A DNA stretch of 18,635 bases from Flavobacteriales bacterium (GTDB lineage: Bacteria; Bacteroidota; Bacteroidia; Flavobacteriales; Flavobacteriaceae): NCBI GenBank assembly GCA_027003085.1, contig JALWYR010000125.1, positions 1 to 18,635 on the forward strand. The letters are read 5' to 3'. The notes below the pieces were generated by a model. The model ran no database searches. It was given only the letters and a program-made list of their open reading frames with translations, and had not been told where the DNA came from. A program made the translations under genes and the position numbers. Below, piece after piece: positions 7,297 through 15,300 of the stretch. The number at the start of each line of letters is the position of its first letter. Position 1 is the stretch's first letter.

Positions 7297-8223
7297 ATGC
7301 CAGAATTCAACAACACATTGAAACATTTAATTGCCGAATACCGCAATTATTTGCAATGGGAAAAAAAACTGTCGCCGCATTCGGTGTCGGCCTACATGCA
7401 GGATTTAGACAAATACCTGCGCTTTGTGGCGGGTGAGGATAGGAAAAAGCTGCACTTGAAGGATTTGGACAAACATTCGGTCAAGGAATTTATTTACCGG
7501 ATGGCCGAATACGTAAGCCCGCGCACGCAAGCTCGCATGTTGTCGGGTTTACGTAATTTTTTCGACTATTTGATATTGGAAAACCGGCTTCAAGCCAATC
7601 CGGTCGACTGGGTCGAAGCACCTAAGCTCAGCCGCAAAATCCCCGAAACACTTAGCATCGATGAAATCGACCGGATTTTGGCAGCCATCGACCGATCCAC
7701 CTTCGAAGGCGAACGCAATCATGCCATCATCGAACTTATGTATGCCTGCGGCTTACGCGTGAGCGAAACGGTAAATCTGAAAATAAGCGACATTTTTTTC
7801 GACGAAGGTTTCTTGCGTGTCTTGGGCAAGGGAAGCAAGCATCGCTTTGTGCCCTTGGAAAAATATACGGCCCGCATCTTGCGCCTCTATCTGGAACGGG
7901 TGCGGCCGCAGGTGGAACCCAAAAAAGAGGCGCGCCACTATGTGTTTCTCAACCGGCGGGGCGGCCAATTGAGCCGGCATATGATCTATGTTTTTTTGAA
8001 AAATTATGCCACGGAAGCCGGCATTACCAAAAATATCAGTCCGCATACCTTGCGCCACAGTTTTGCCACCCATCTTTTGGAAAACGGTGCCGATTTGCAC
8101 AGCATCCAATTGCTTTTGGGGCACGAAAACATCACCACTACCGAAATCTATTTGCACACTTCGCAAAAACAAATACGCGAAAGTTTGGAAAAATACCACC
8201 CGCGTAGTACCGGGCCGGTTTGA
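7297..8223 (+). CDS. Tyrosine recombinase of the XerC/XerD type
   Basis: This site-specific recombinase probably resolves chromosome dimers at dif with the FtsK translocase. The 308-residue product has an N-terminal core-binding SAM-like domain (about 10-95) and a C-terminal catalytic domain. The full catalytic set is visible: Arg154 (CGLRVSE), Lys178 (LGKGSKHRFVPL), His250 and Arg253 (HTLRHSFATHL), His276 (LGHENITTTEIY) and the nucleophile Tyr285. The length and uninterrupted Xer pattern favour a housekeeping Xer over a phage or transposon integrase, and no mobile gene adjoins it. I cannot tell XerC from XerD with confidence, so no symbol is given. The stop codon overlaps a hairpin with a U-run. 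Confidence 0.93.
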   Translation: MPEFNNTLKHLIAEYRNYLQWEKKLSPHSVSAYMQDLDKYLRFVAGEDRKKLHLKDLDKHSVKEFIYRMAEYVSPRTQARMLSGLRNFFDYLILENRLQANPVDWVEAPKLSRKIPETLSIDEIDRILAAIDRSTFEGERNHAIIELMYACGLRVSETVNLKISDIFFDEGFLRVLGKGSKHRFVPLEKYTARILRLYLERVRPQVEPKKEARHYVFLNRRGGQLSRHMIYVFLKNYATEAGITKNISPHTLRHSFATHLLENGADLHSIQLLLGHENITTTEIYLHTSQKQIRESLEKYHPRSTGPV

Positions 8224-8242
8224 ACAAATCCGGTTTTTGTTT
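8215..8242 (+). terminator. Possible terminator overlapping the recombinase stop codon
   Basis: CCGGTTT (8215-8221) pairs with AAATCCGG (8226-8233), with one bulge, and TTTTTGTTT follows. The stem is short, so termination may be partial. Confidence 0.4.
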
Positions 8243-8402
8243 CCCGTGCATCCCGGCACCTTTATCTTTGACACTGCGTATGGAGGCGGCCATACCGGCA
8301 GGCCGCAAGATGATGACCGCATAAGGGGTTGCGCGCAGTTTCCGGTTCCGGCCTCGTTCCGGTGTATCCAAAAACAAATGTTTTTTTGCCCCATGTCCTG
8401 TT

Positions 8403-8418
8403 ATTTCCGGCCGGAAAT
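8403..8418. promoter_or_regulatory. Perfect 16-bp palindrome upstream of the MgtC-family gene
   Basis: ATTTCCGGCCGGAAAT is a loop-free perfect palindrome 19 bp before the ATG at 8438. It sits just upstream of TAATTTTA (8422-8429), which resembles a -7 box. A dimeric repressor operator in a promoter spacer is one reading; chance is another. The rest of the 214-bp gap (8224-8437) shows no gene. Confidence 0.35.
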
Positions 8419-8437
8419 CCGTAATTTTACAATAACT

Positions 8438-9718
8438 ATGAACGGAATACCTTGGCATATCGACCTGCCGCCGGCACTGATGCTTTTTGTGCTGACGCTG
8501 GTTTTTTCCCTGCTTCTGGGCTTGGAATTGCGTCAGCACTACCGCAACGAGCCGCCCGGAACGCTCTACGGCACCGACCGCACGCTCACTTTTATCGGGC
8601 TGTTGGGTTATGTGCTCTACGTTACGGGCTACGGCAAACCCTGGGTTTACCTGGCGGGACTGTTGGTGGTGGCCGCCTTTTTGCTCGTGTATTATGTGGA
8701 GAAAATCCGCAGCCGCAAGCAGTATGGTATCACCACCATTCTGGTGGGTTTGCTCACCTACGGCTTGGCCCCGCTCATCGACACCCAACCGCTGTGGCTG
8801 GTGGTGGCCTTGGTGGTGGCGGTGCTGATACTGGTGGAACGCAAAAGTTATCTTCGCCGGCTGACCGGACGTTTCGACGAAGATGAATTTATCACCTTGG
8901 CCAAATTTCTGCTAATCTCGGGTGTTATTCTTCCGCTTTTACCCGACCGCCCGTTGGCGCCGCAAATCCCCGTTTCGCCCTTCCGTATTTGGGCGGCCGT
9001 AACGGTGATTTCGGGCATTTCCTACGCCGGATATTTGATTCGCCGCTTTATTTACCCCCGGCAAGGCCCCTTGATTACCGGCCTGCTTGGCGGGCTTTAC
9101 AGCAGCACGGCCACCGGCATTGTGTTGGCCAAACGCAGCCGCGAAGCGGCCGACCCTTACCCCTACGCATCGGCCATTGTGTTGGCCACGGGTATGATGT
9201 TTGTGCGTATTTGGGTGCTGGCCCGGATTTTTAATCCGCCGGCCGGACACGTATTGAGCTTGCCTTTGCTCAACTTGGCCGCCTTGGCGGCACTTTCGGC
9301 CTGGCTTTTGGAACGCTACGGACGCCGCCGTATGAAAACGGCCGAAAAAATCAACGGAACGCAGGTCAATAATCCCTTGGAGTTTCGCACGGCCCTCCTA
9401 TTCGCCTTGCTTTTTGTGGTGTTCAGCTTGATTACCGAATATGTGGTTACGCACTTTGGCTACAAGGGCTTGCACCTGTTGTCGTTCGTGGTGGGCGTTA
9501 CCGACATCGACCCGTTCCTGCTGAGTTTGTTCACCGGCAAATATGCCATCGGTCTTTCCGTGCTGGCCGGTGCCACGCTTATGGCCACCCTGAGCAACAA
9601 CCTGATGAAGGCCGGCTACGCCCTGTGGTTCGGTTCCCGCGATTTGCGCAAGCCCGTTTTGGCGGGTTTTGCCCCCGTGATCCTGGCACAAGTGCTATGG
9701 TTGCTCATCAACGCATAA
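8438..9718 (+). CDS. MgtC/DUF4010 family membrane protein
   Basis: The 426-residue product is an inner-membrane protein with roughly a dozen hydrophobic segments. Residues about 10-140 match the MgtC/SapB pattern: GLELRQHYRNEPPGTLYGTDRTLTFIGLLGY corresponds to the family's conserved Gly-Glu-Arg and Arg-Thr motifs. The second half, with GLLGGLYSSTATGIVLAKRSRE and ATLSNNLMKAGY, matches DUF4010. The substrate is unknown; MgtC itself is linked to magnesium-starvation survival, but that should not be carried over to this longer form. I chose the ATG at 8438 because the in-frame upstream extension overlaps the recombinase gene and is not protein-like. It is followed after 11 bp by the PEBP gene, probably in one operon. 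Confidence 0.88.
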   Translation: MNGIPWHIDLPPALMLFVLTLVFSLLLGLELRQHYRNEPPGTLYGTDRTLTFIGLLGYVLYVTGYGKPWVYLAGLLVVAAFLLVYYVEKIRSRKQYGITTILVGLLTYGLAPLIDTQPLWLVVALVVAVLILVERKSYLRRLTGRFDEDEFITLAKFLLISGVILPLLPDRPLAPQIPVSPFRIWAAVTVISGISYAGYLIRRFIYPRQGPLITGLLGGLYSSTATGIVLAKRSREAADPYPYASAIVLATGMMFVRIWVLARIFNPPAGHVLSLPLLNLAALAALSAWLLERYGRRRMKTAEKINGTQVNNPLEFRTALLFALLFVVFSLITEYVVTHFGYKGLHLLSFVVGVTDIDPFLLSLFTGKYAIGLSVLAGATLMATLSNNLMKAGYALWFGSRDLRKPVLAGFAPVILAQVLWLLINA

Positions 9719-9729
9719 ATCCATCGGCT

Positions 9730-10275
9730 ATGAAAAAAATAACGGCTTTGCTGAGTATGCTGGTCATTTTTACCGGCTTTCAAAAACAAAGTTTTACGCT
9801 ACAAAGCAATGATATTCACGGCCGCTTTACCCGGCCCTTTGTGTATGACAAATACCATTGCGGCGGCCGTAACCTTTCGCCCGAACTGCATTGGTCGGGT
9901 GCGCCTGCGGGCACGCAAAGTTTCGCCGTTAGCATCTTCGACCCCGACGCGCCCACGGGCAAGGGTTGGTGGCATTGGTTGGTTTTCGATATTCCTGCAA
10001 ACGTGCATCATTTACCCCGCGGCGCCTGTGATGCTTCGGGACGCGGCCTGCCGCCGGGCGCCATCCAATGGCGCAACGACTACGGCGAAACCGGCTACGG
10101 CGGCCCTTGTCCGCCCCGCGGCGACCCTGCGCATCGCTACATTGTTACCGTCTATGCTTTGGACACGGCACACTTGGATGTTCCGCAAGATGCCCCGCCC
10201 GAAATGCTGGCCGTTTACTTGAACCGCCACGCTTTGGCCAAGGCGTCGTTTACGGCTTATTACGGAAGGGAATAG
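9730..10275 (+). CDS. Secreted PEBP / YbhB-YbcL family protein
   Basis: The 181-residue product belongs to the phosphatidylethanolamine-binding protein fold, bacterial YbhB/YbcL branch. Seen: the signature DPDAPTGKGWWHW (71-83), the loop GYGGPCPPRGDPAHRY (122-137, with His135), and a CGGRNLSPELHW strand (44-55). These residues line the small anion-binding pocket in the family. The N-terminus, MKKITALLSMLVIFTGFQ, is hydrophobic and reads as a signal peptide, so the protein is probably periplasmic. I chose the ATG at 9730, which leaves 11 bp after the MgtC-family gene; the frame is open further upstream only inside that gene. The true ligand and role of bacterial members are poorly known. It is convergent with the SPFH gene at 10 bp. 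Confidence 0.93.
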   Translation: MKKITALLSMLVIFTGFQKQSFTLQSNDIHGRFTRPFVYDKYHCGGRNLSPELHWSGAPAGTQSFAVSIFDPDAPTGKGWWHWLVFDIPANVHHLPRGACDASGRGLPPGAIQWRNDYGETGYGGPCPPRGDPAHRYIVTVYALDTAHLDVPQDAPPEMLAVYLNRHALAKASFTAYYGRE

Positions 10276-10285
10276 GACGGAAATA

Positions 10286-11221
10286 TCAGGATTTTCCTTG
10301 ATTATCCTTCCCCTTCGGCTTTTGTTTTTCCATTTCCATGGCCTTTCCGGCCGAGACCAATGAGGCCACCATATCGTTGAGCATATTGCTGGCGGCATTG
10401 GGATTGTTGGGTAGCAGAATCAGGTTGGAACGCGTGTCTTGGCCTATGGCTTGCAGCGTGTCGTAGTGTTGGGTAATCACAATCAGGGCCGAGGCCTCTT
10501 GCGGATTGATGCCCGCGCGGTTGAGCACATCCACCGATTCTTCGAGCCCTTTGGCAATTTCGCGGCGTTGGTCGGCGATACCTTTACCTTGGAGGCGTTT
10601 GCTTTCGGCTTCGGCCTTGGCGCGTTCTACGATGAGGATGCGTTGGGCGTCGCCTTCGTATTGGGCGGCCACCTTTTGGCGTTCGGCGGCGTTGATGCGG
10701 TTCATGGCCGCTTTGACTTGCGGGTCGGGATCGATGTCGGTTACCAGGGTTTTGATGATGTCGTAACCGTAGTCGATCATGGCGTCGTTGAGTTCGGATT
10801 TGATGGCAATGGCAATGTCGTCCTTGCGCTCAAACACGTCGTCGAGGCGCATTTTGGGCACTTCGGCGCGCACCACGTCAAAAATATAGGAGGTAATCTG
10901 TCCGGCCGGGTCTTGGAGTTTATAGTAGGCATCCTTGACGCGGTCGGGCGGAATTTGGTATTGGGTGGACACTTTGAGGTGGACGAACACATCGTCTTTG
11001 GTTTTGGTTTCCACAATCACGTCCAGCTGTTGAATACGCAGGTTCACGGGTTTGGATTTGGTGTCCATCACCGGCACTTTGAAGTGCAATCCGGCAAAGC
11101 GGATGGAATGAAACCTGCCCCAACGTTCCACCACCACGGCGGTTTGTTGTTTGACAATAAAAACCGAGCCCGCAATCAGGGCGGCGACGATAAGAATAAG
11201 GAAAGGAAGAAAAACACTCAT
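10286..11221 (-). CDS. SPFH/band-7 (stomatin-like) membrane protein
   Basis: The 311-residue product has one N-terminal membrane helix (about 4-24), then an SPFH domain starting with VKQQTAVVVERWGRF and VPVMDTKSKPVNLRIQQLDV and running to about 200. A charged, Ala/Glu-rich helical stretch follows (AAERQKVAAQYEGDAQRILIVERAKAEAESKRLQGKG), typical of oligomerising stomatins and paraslipins. Such proteins form membrane microdomain rings and often modulate proteases. No NfeD-type partner is adjacent. I chose the ATG at 11221. The frame can be read from a TTG at 11242, but that TTG is part of the -7 box TATATTTG, so it is not likely to be translated. The end is Lys/Gln-rich. The gene begins beside the large repeat region. 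Confidence 0.92.
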   Translation of the reverse strand: MSVFLPFLILIVAALIAGSVFIVKQQTAVVVERWGRFHSIRFAGLHFKVPVMDTKSKPVNLRIQQLDVIVETKTKDDVFVHLKVSTQYQIPPDRVKDAYYKLQDPAGQITSYIFDVVRAEVPKMRLDDVFERKDDIAIAIKSELNDAMIDYGYDIIKTLVTDIDPDPQVKAAMNRINAAERQKVAAQYEGDAQRILIVERAKAEAESKRLQGKGIADQRREIAKGLEESVDVLNRAGINPQEASALIVITQHYDTLQAIGQDTRSNLILLPNNPNAASNMLNDMVASLVSAGKAMEMEKQKPKGKDNQGKS

Positions 11222-11239
11222 AACAATCGGGATTTGTAA

Positions 11240-11247
11240 CAAATATA
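11240..11247 (-). promoter_or_regulatory. -7 box of the SPFH gene promoter
   Basis: TATATTTG on the minus strand is a full match to TAnnTTTG, 18 bp upstream of the ATG at 11221. No good -33 TTTG is visible at the usual distance. It decides the start codon, because the alternative TTG lies inside it. Confidence 0.45.
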
Positions 11248-11264
11248 ATGCATTTTACCGGTTT

Positions 11265-11530
11265 TTTGGGCGCCCGGCTGCTCACGTTCACGCATCGGCG
11301 GTTGCTTCAAGACGACGGGGCGCCTTCGCACCCGCCGGCGTTCACGTGGCAGCCGCCGGGCTGTCCGCTCAAATGCGCAGGCGTCCCGCTCTTGCCCTGC
11401 AAACGTGGCGAACGCGGCTCCCCGCTGGTCGCCTCGCCGCCACGGCAGGCCTACGGCGCGCCGCCTCCGCATAACCGCTCCCATCCCTGGCGCTTGAACT
11501 CGGGCGGCAAGCCGCCCTCGAATAATGAAC
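11265..11530. repeat. GC-rich non-coding block with hairpins
   Basis: This is a very GC-rich stretch with many short inverted repeats, for example GGGCGGC (11502-11508) facing GCCGCCC (11511-11517). Frames are open on both strands, but none has a recognisable protein. Its sequence differs from the modules at 11652-12160, so it may be another repeat type. Confidence 0.45.
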
Positions 11531-11651
11531 ATCGAACCGATGATTTATCGATTTACGATTGGCGTTCTCCTATTGTAAATGTTGAAGGAGAGGATTCATA
11601 CCCAAGGGATTGATGAGGAGACTAAATACAAATGTTACATTATTTTTCTGG

Positions 11652-11671
11652 ATTCCCGCCTTCGCGGGAAT
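11652..11671. repeat. 20-bp palindromic REP-like repeat
   Basis: ATTCCCGCCTTCGCGGGAAT, followed by GACA, is an 8-bp stem with a short loop. It has the ATTCCC...GGGAAT form of dispersed repeats such as dRS3 in Neisseria. A degraded relative (TTATTCCCGCAAAATCG) lies at 18499-18515 near the other module copy. Confidence 0.6.
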
Positions 11672-11733
11672 GACATAAAGCATGTCCGCGGAGACCGGCG
11701 CCGAGCGAGGCGGCAGGGCTCCGCGGCGCCAAG

Positions 11734-11874
11734 GAGGCTGTCCAAAAAGTAAAAATTTTGTTGAATTTATCCTTTTTTTAAAGGTTTGGAGTAAGGCAAT
11801 TCATTGATTATAAAGGTATTGCAAAATATTGAAATTTGACCATAATATTGATTTGGGCCTTTTTGGACAGCCTC
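11734..11874. mobile_element. 141-bp MITE-like element with perfect terminal inverted repeats
   Basis: The element starts with GAGGCTGTCCAAAAAG (11734-11749) and ends with its exact inverse (11859-11874). The interior is AT-rich and contains no transposase gene. The ends look like insertion-sequence ends, so it may be a non-autonomous derivative of an insertion sequence, or an internal-deletion remnant. A second copy begins at 18537 in the opposite direction; over the 99 bp visible it is identical. No clear target-site duplication is seen (flanks CGCCAAG and CGGCAAA). Confidence 0.75.
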
Positions 11875-12160
11875 CGGCAAAGAGCCGGGACGGCCTTGGC
11901 CGGCCTGGCGACAGGCAAGGAGACCGAAGGGCTCCGCAGCCAGCGCAGGGAAACAAGGCGTGGCTTTGGCATTGGCCCGTGGAAGCCGAAGGTTCCCGAG
12001 CAACGTCCGGGGAGACCGGCTGCCGGATGTGAATTCCGGTTTAGGCGGCAGACGGGCTCCACGGCGAGCGGAGGCAGACCGCAGGGCTGCCGGAGCTGCG
12101 GAACAAGACAAGGCGCTGCCCTTACGCGTTGGCCCCGGGAAGCCGCAGGCTTGTGAAGCC
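11875..12160. repeat. GC-rich modular repeat, copy 1
   Basis: The core 11991-12116 matches the reverse complement of 18219-18344 at 125 of 126 positions, with a single A/T difference. Around it are shorter recurring blocks: GGAGACCG (11919 and 12011, also 11691), CAAGGCGTGGC or CAAGGCGCTGC followed by a TTGG...GGAAGCCG stretch, and AGGGCTCC-type ends. The blocks seem shuffled between copies. Open frames here are by-products of GC richness, and the two copies conserve DNA rather than reading frame. Confidence 0.75.
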
Positions 12161-12167
12161 CACGGAA

Positions 12168-12294
12168 CTTGTCCCGTACATTGCGCAGCAATGTCGGGAA
12201 ATCTCTACACGGATGCTCCATCCGGGACTGAATTTGAGGCTCCTATTGTCCGGCCTGCACAGAGATTCCTTCCCGACCTCCGGTACGGGACAAG
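12168..12294. repeat. Long inverted repeat (127 bp) downstream of the S74 gene
   Basis: The outer arms CTTGTCCCGTAC (12168-12179) and GTACGGGACAAG (12283-12294) are perfect. Inner arms GTCGGGAAATCTCT (12193-12206) and AGAGATTCCTTCCCGAC (12261-12277) pair with one bulge. It could form a long hairpin in RNA from either strand, or be a dispersed palindromic element. No U-run follows, so it is not a standard terminator. Confidence 0.6.
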
Positions 12295-12364
12295 CTGTCG
12301 TTTTGCCTACGTCTCACTTATCTTGAAGTAACCGGCCAGGCCGTTCGACGGCTTCGAGACACTT

Positions 12365-15300
12365 CTACTTTGCTCGAAGCTCTCGGCCACCTTCGCCGTC
12401 CTGTCTTCGGCTGATATTACGATCTTGACTTAGCAACCGGTTCACCAACTCTTCGAGTCGTGCATTCCTGCGTTTCAAATCCTCGATTTCCGCCCGCTGA
12501 CGTTCAATTTCTCTTTGTTGTTCTTGCATGGCTTTGACCATGGGAACAACAAACTCCGCATAACGCAAGCCGTAGGTATCGTTTTCATTATCCGGTTTAT
12601 CAACACCATGGAAATCATAGCCCACGCTACGGGCCGCCTGCTCCACTTCCTGGGCTATAAAACCGCTTTGCACTTCCGATGCTTTACGTTTTTCGGCTTC
12701 GGGTATACGTAAGCTGTCAGGGGTGTGCAAAAAGGCCGCCAAGGCATCCATATCCAACCGGTAAGTGATGGGGCGAAGCTTCATGATAAAAGGAAGCCCC
12801 ACCACGTTTTCCCGTACATCCGTTTTAAACCGTCCGTCCGACAAGTTGGTCCAATCCGCATAGCCGCCAATGCTGGTAACATCGGCATTGCCTATACGCA
12901 CTTGGTTGCTGGCAGTGGGTTGGGCATTGTAGCCCAACGCCGTGGAGTTGTTATAGTCTGAATGATAATAAAAGGCCTGATATCCCACAGCGGTATTATT
13001 GTACCCGTTAGTATTACGATTGAGCGCACCATGGCCAATGGCAACATTATTGTAACCGGGACCATTATCATACAATGCATACTTTCCTATACCAATGTTA
13101 TTGTTATTTGATGTGTTGTAAAGAGCGCTTGACCCTATGGCAATATTATCATTGCCATTAACGTTACGATAAAGTGCCTTGAAACCAACAGCAATGTTTT
13201 CTCGTCCCGTCCTGTTCTCGCTGAGTGCCGAATAACCCAAAGCACTATTATATTGCCCGTTTGAATTCTTAAACAATGCTCCTCTTCCGCATGCCGTATT
13301 ACCGAATCCGGAAGTATTGTAATTCAATGCCGAAATCCCGATAGCAACGTTATCGTTTCCTGTTTGATTGGCCCTAAGTGCATAGGCACCAACCGCACAG
13401 TTATATGCTCCCGTAGTATTGCGATTAATAGCCATGTGCCCTATGCCCACATTCTCATAGCCCGTTGTATTTGTATAAAGGGATTGTTCGCCAATGGCAA
13501 TATTGTTATCTCCCGAAGTGTTGGAAGAGAGCGCACTCATTCCTATGGCAATATTTTTGGATCCATCGTCATTGTTATTCATGGCCAAATATCCCAAAAC
13601 AATATTGTAATTGCCGGCTGTATTGTTTTTCAGGGCGTTAAATCCTCCCGCTATATTATTAGCTCCTGTTGTATTATTCATAAGCGCACTGTTCCCCAAG
13701 GCAATATTGTCATGACCAGTTGAATTTTCACGAAGTACATAATAACCCAAACCAATATTATACATGCCCGTTGTGTTTTTATGAAGTGCATAATAACCCA
13801 AAGCAATATTTAGGTGTCCAGTTGTATTTGCGTATAATGATTCGCTGCCAATGGCTATATTCAATTGGCCGGACGTATTATTAAAAAGTGCTTCTTTCCC
13901 AATTGCAATATTCCTGTCGCCGGTGGTGTTGGAATAAAGCGTTTGGGAACCAATGGCAACATTGTACCCTCCTTCATTGTTGCTGTACAGCGCTTGATAC
14001 CCAATGGCCGTATTGTTGGTGCCGCCATAGGCATAATAGGCCTGATGACCTATGGCCACACTGGAACCACCCCCGCCATTATACATGCTTTGATAGCCGA
14101 TAGCCACGCTATACCCCACAGAATGTTCATGAACTGTTTGATATCCCACAGCCACCGTGCCCTCGCCTGCGCGGAAGCCGGCTTCGTATCCAACGGCTGT
14201 GCATTGACTATTACCACCATGCTGTATAGCCCCATATCCTACGGCTGTATTTTCATTACCAGTACTATTTCCAATTAAAGCACCATATCCCAGAGCCGTA
14301 TTTTTTTCTCCGGTAGTATTTGCCCATAAGGATTTGGAACCTATGGACGTGTTTTGGCCGCCGGTAGTATTGTTAAATAAAGCTTCTTTTCCCACCGCCA
14401 CATTCCATTCGCCTTCGGTATTGGATTGGAGCGATGCCCTTCCACAAGCCGTATTAAAACTGCCCGTTGTGTTAGCGTTCAGCGCTCCTGTACCTATGGC
14501 CGTGTTATCATAGCCCGTTTGATTGGAATAAAGCGTTCCGTTACCCACAGCCACATTGGCCACTCCGGTTGTGTTACTAAACAATGCGCTGTGCCCAAAT
14601 GCCACATTGCTGTTTGTTTGGTTATGGTAAAGTGCCCGGTAACCTACCGCGGTGTTATTACTGATGTTCGTACCGCTGTAAAGTGCTTCGGAACCTATTG
14701 CCGTATTTTCTCTGCCTCCGGTATTGTTGTATAGCGCTTGATAACCGAAAGCGGAATTGTCATTGTTATAATTGTTATAAAGAGCTTGGTATCCCATGGC
14801 GGTATTACGATAGCCGTTTATATTACTGTAAAGGGCTTGGGCACCGGATGCGGTATTATAATGTCCGTATTCATTGCTGTATAGTGATGCATATCCCAAT
14901 GCGGTATTTCCTGTCCCACCATCATTGCTATACAAAGCCTGTGAACCAACGGCCGTGATATTATCGCCATTGTTTTGATATAAAGCCCTGTATCCTACTG
15001 CCACATTGTGGACTCCACTGGTCCGGTATCCGGCCTCGGCTCCCACAGCCGTATTACAACTGTCCCCAACCAAATATAACGCTTTGTATCCAATGCCGGT
15101 ATTATAATCGGCCCGGTATTCCCGCAAAGCCTGATATCCAATACCTGTACAATAACGCTTATCGGAAAGCCCGGTTCCGTCAAACAATAACGCCTGATAC
15201 CCCACCCCCACATTCCTGTTGTCGGTAGCATCATCGGAAAGGCCGGCCTCATGCCCCAGGAAAACCGACGAACCGTTGTCGGTGCCGTCGTTGTCGGATT

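Noticed and set aside
7297..8223. The recombinase as an integrase of a mobile element.
   Set aside because: There is no attachment-site pair, excisionase or phage gene nearby, and the protein has a typical chromosomal Xer length and motifs.
8006..8437. Upstream extension of the MgtC-family reading frame by 144 codons.
   Set aside because: It overlaps the recombinase gene in another frame and has no protein-like features; the ATG at 8438 begins the conserved hydrophobic domain.
11222..11242. TTG start for the SPFH protein at 11242.
   Set aside because: The TTG is part of the -7 box TATATTTG; the ATG at 11221 fits the membrane helix start.
11265..11530. Possible rRNA, tRNA or structured RNA gene in the GC-rich block.
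   Set aside because: I find no tRNA arm signature such as a TTCGAATCC-type loop with matching stems, and no rRNA motif; only short hairpins are visible.
11767..12331. Open frames across the GC-rich repeat and the MITE-like element, and their counterparts at 18019-18610.
   Set aside because: Several frames are open at once, they run across element borders, and no known domain is visible. The repeated DNA itself explains the similar peptides.
12902..15271. Regular 51-bp repeats that might suggest a CRISPR array.
   Set aside because: The repeats are degenerate, contiguous without unique spacers, and in one open frame encoding a Gly/Asn motif, so they are protein repeats.
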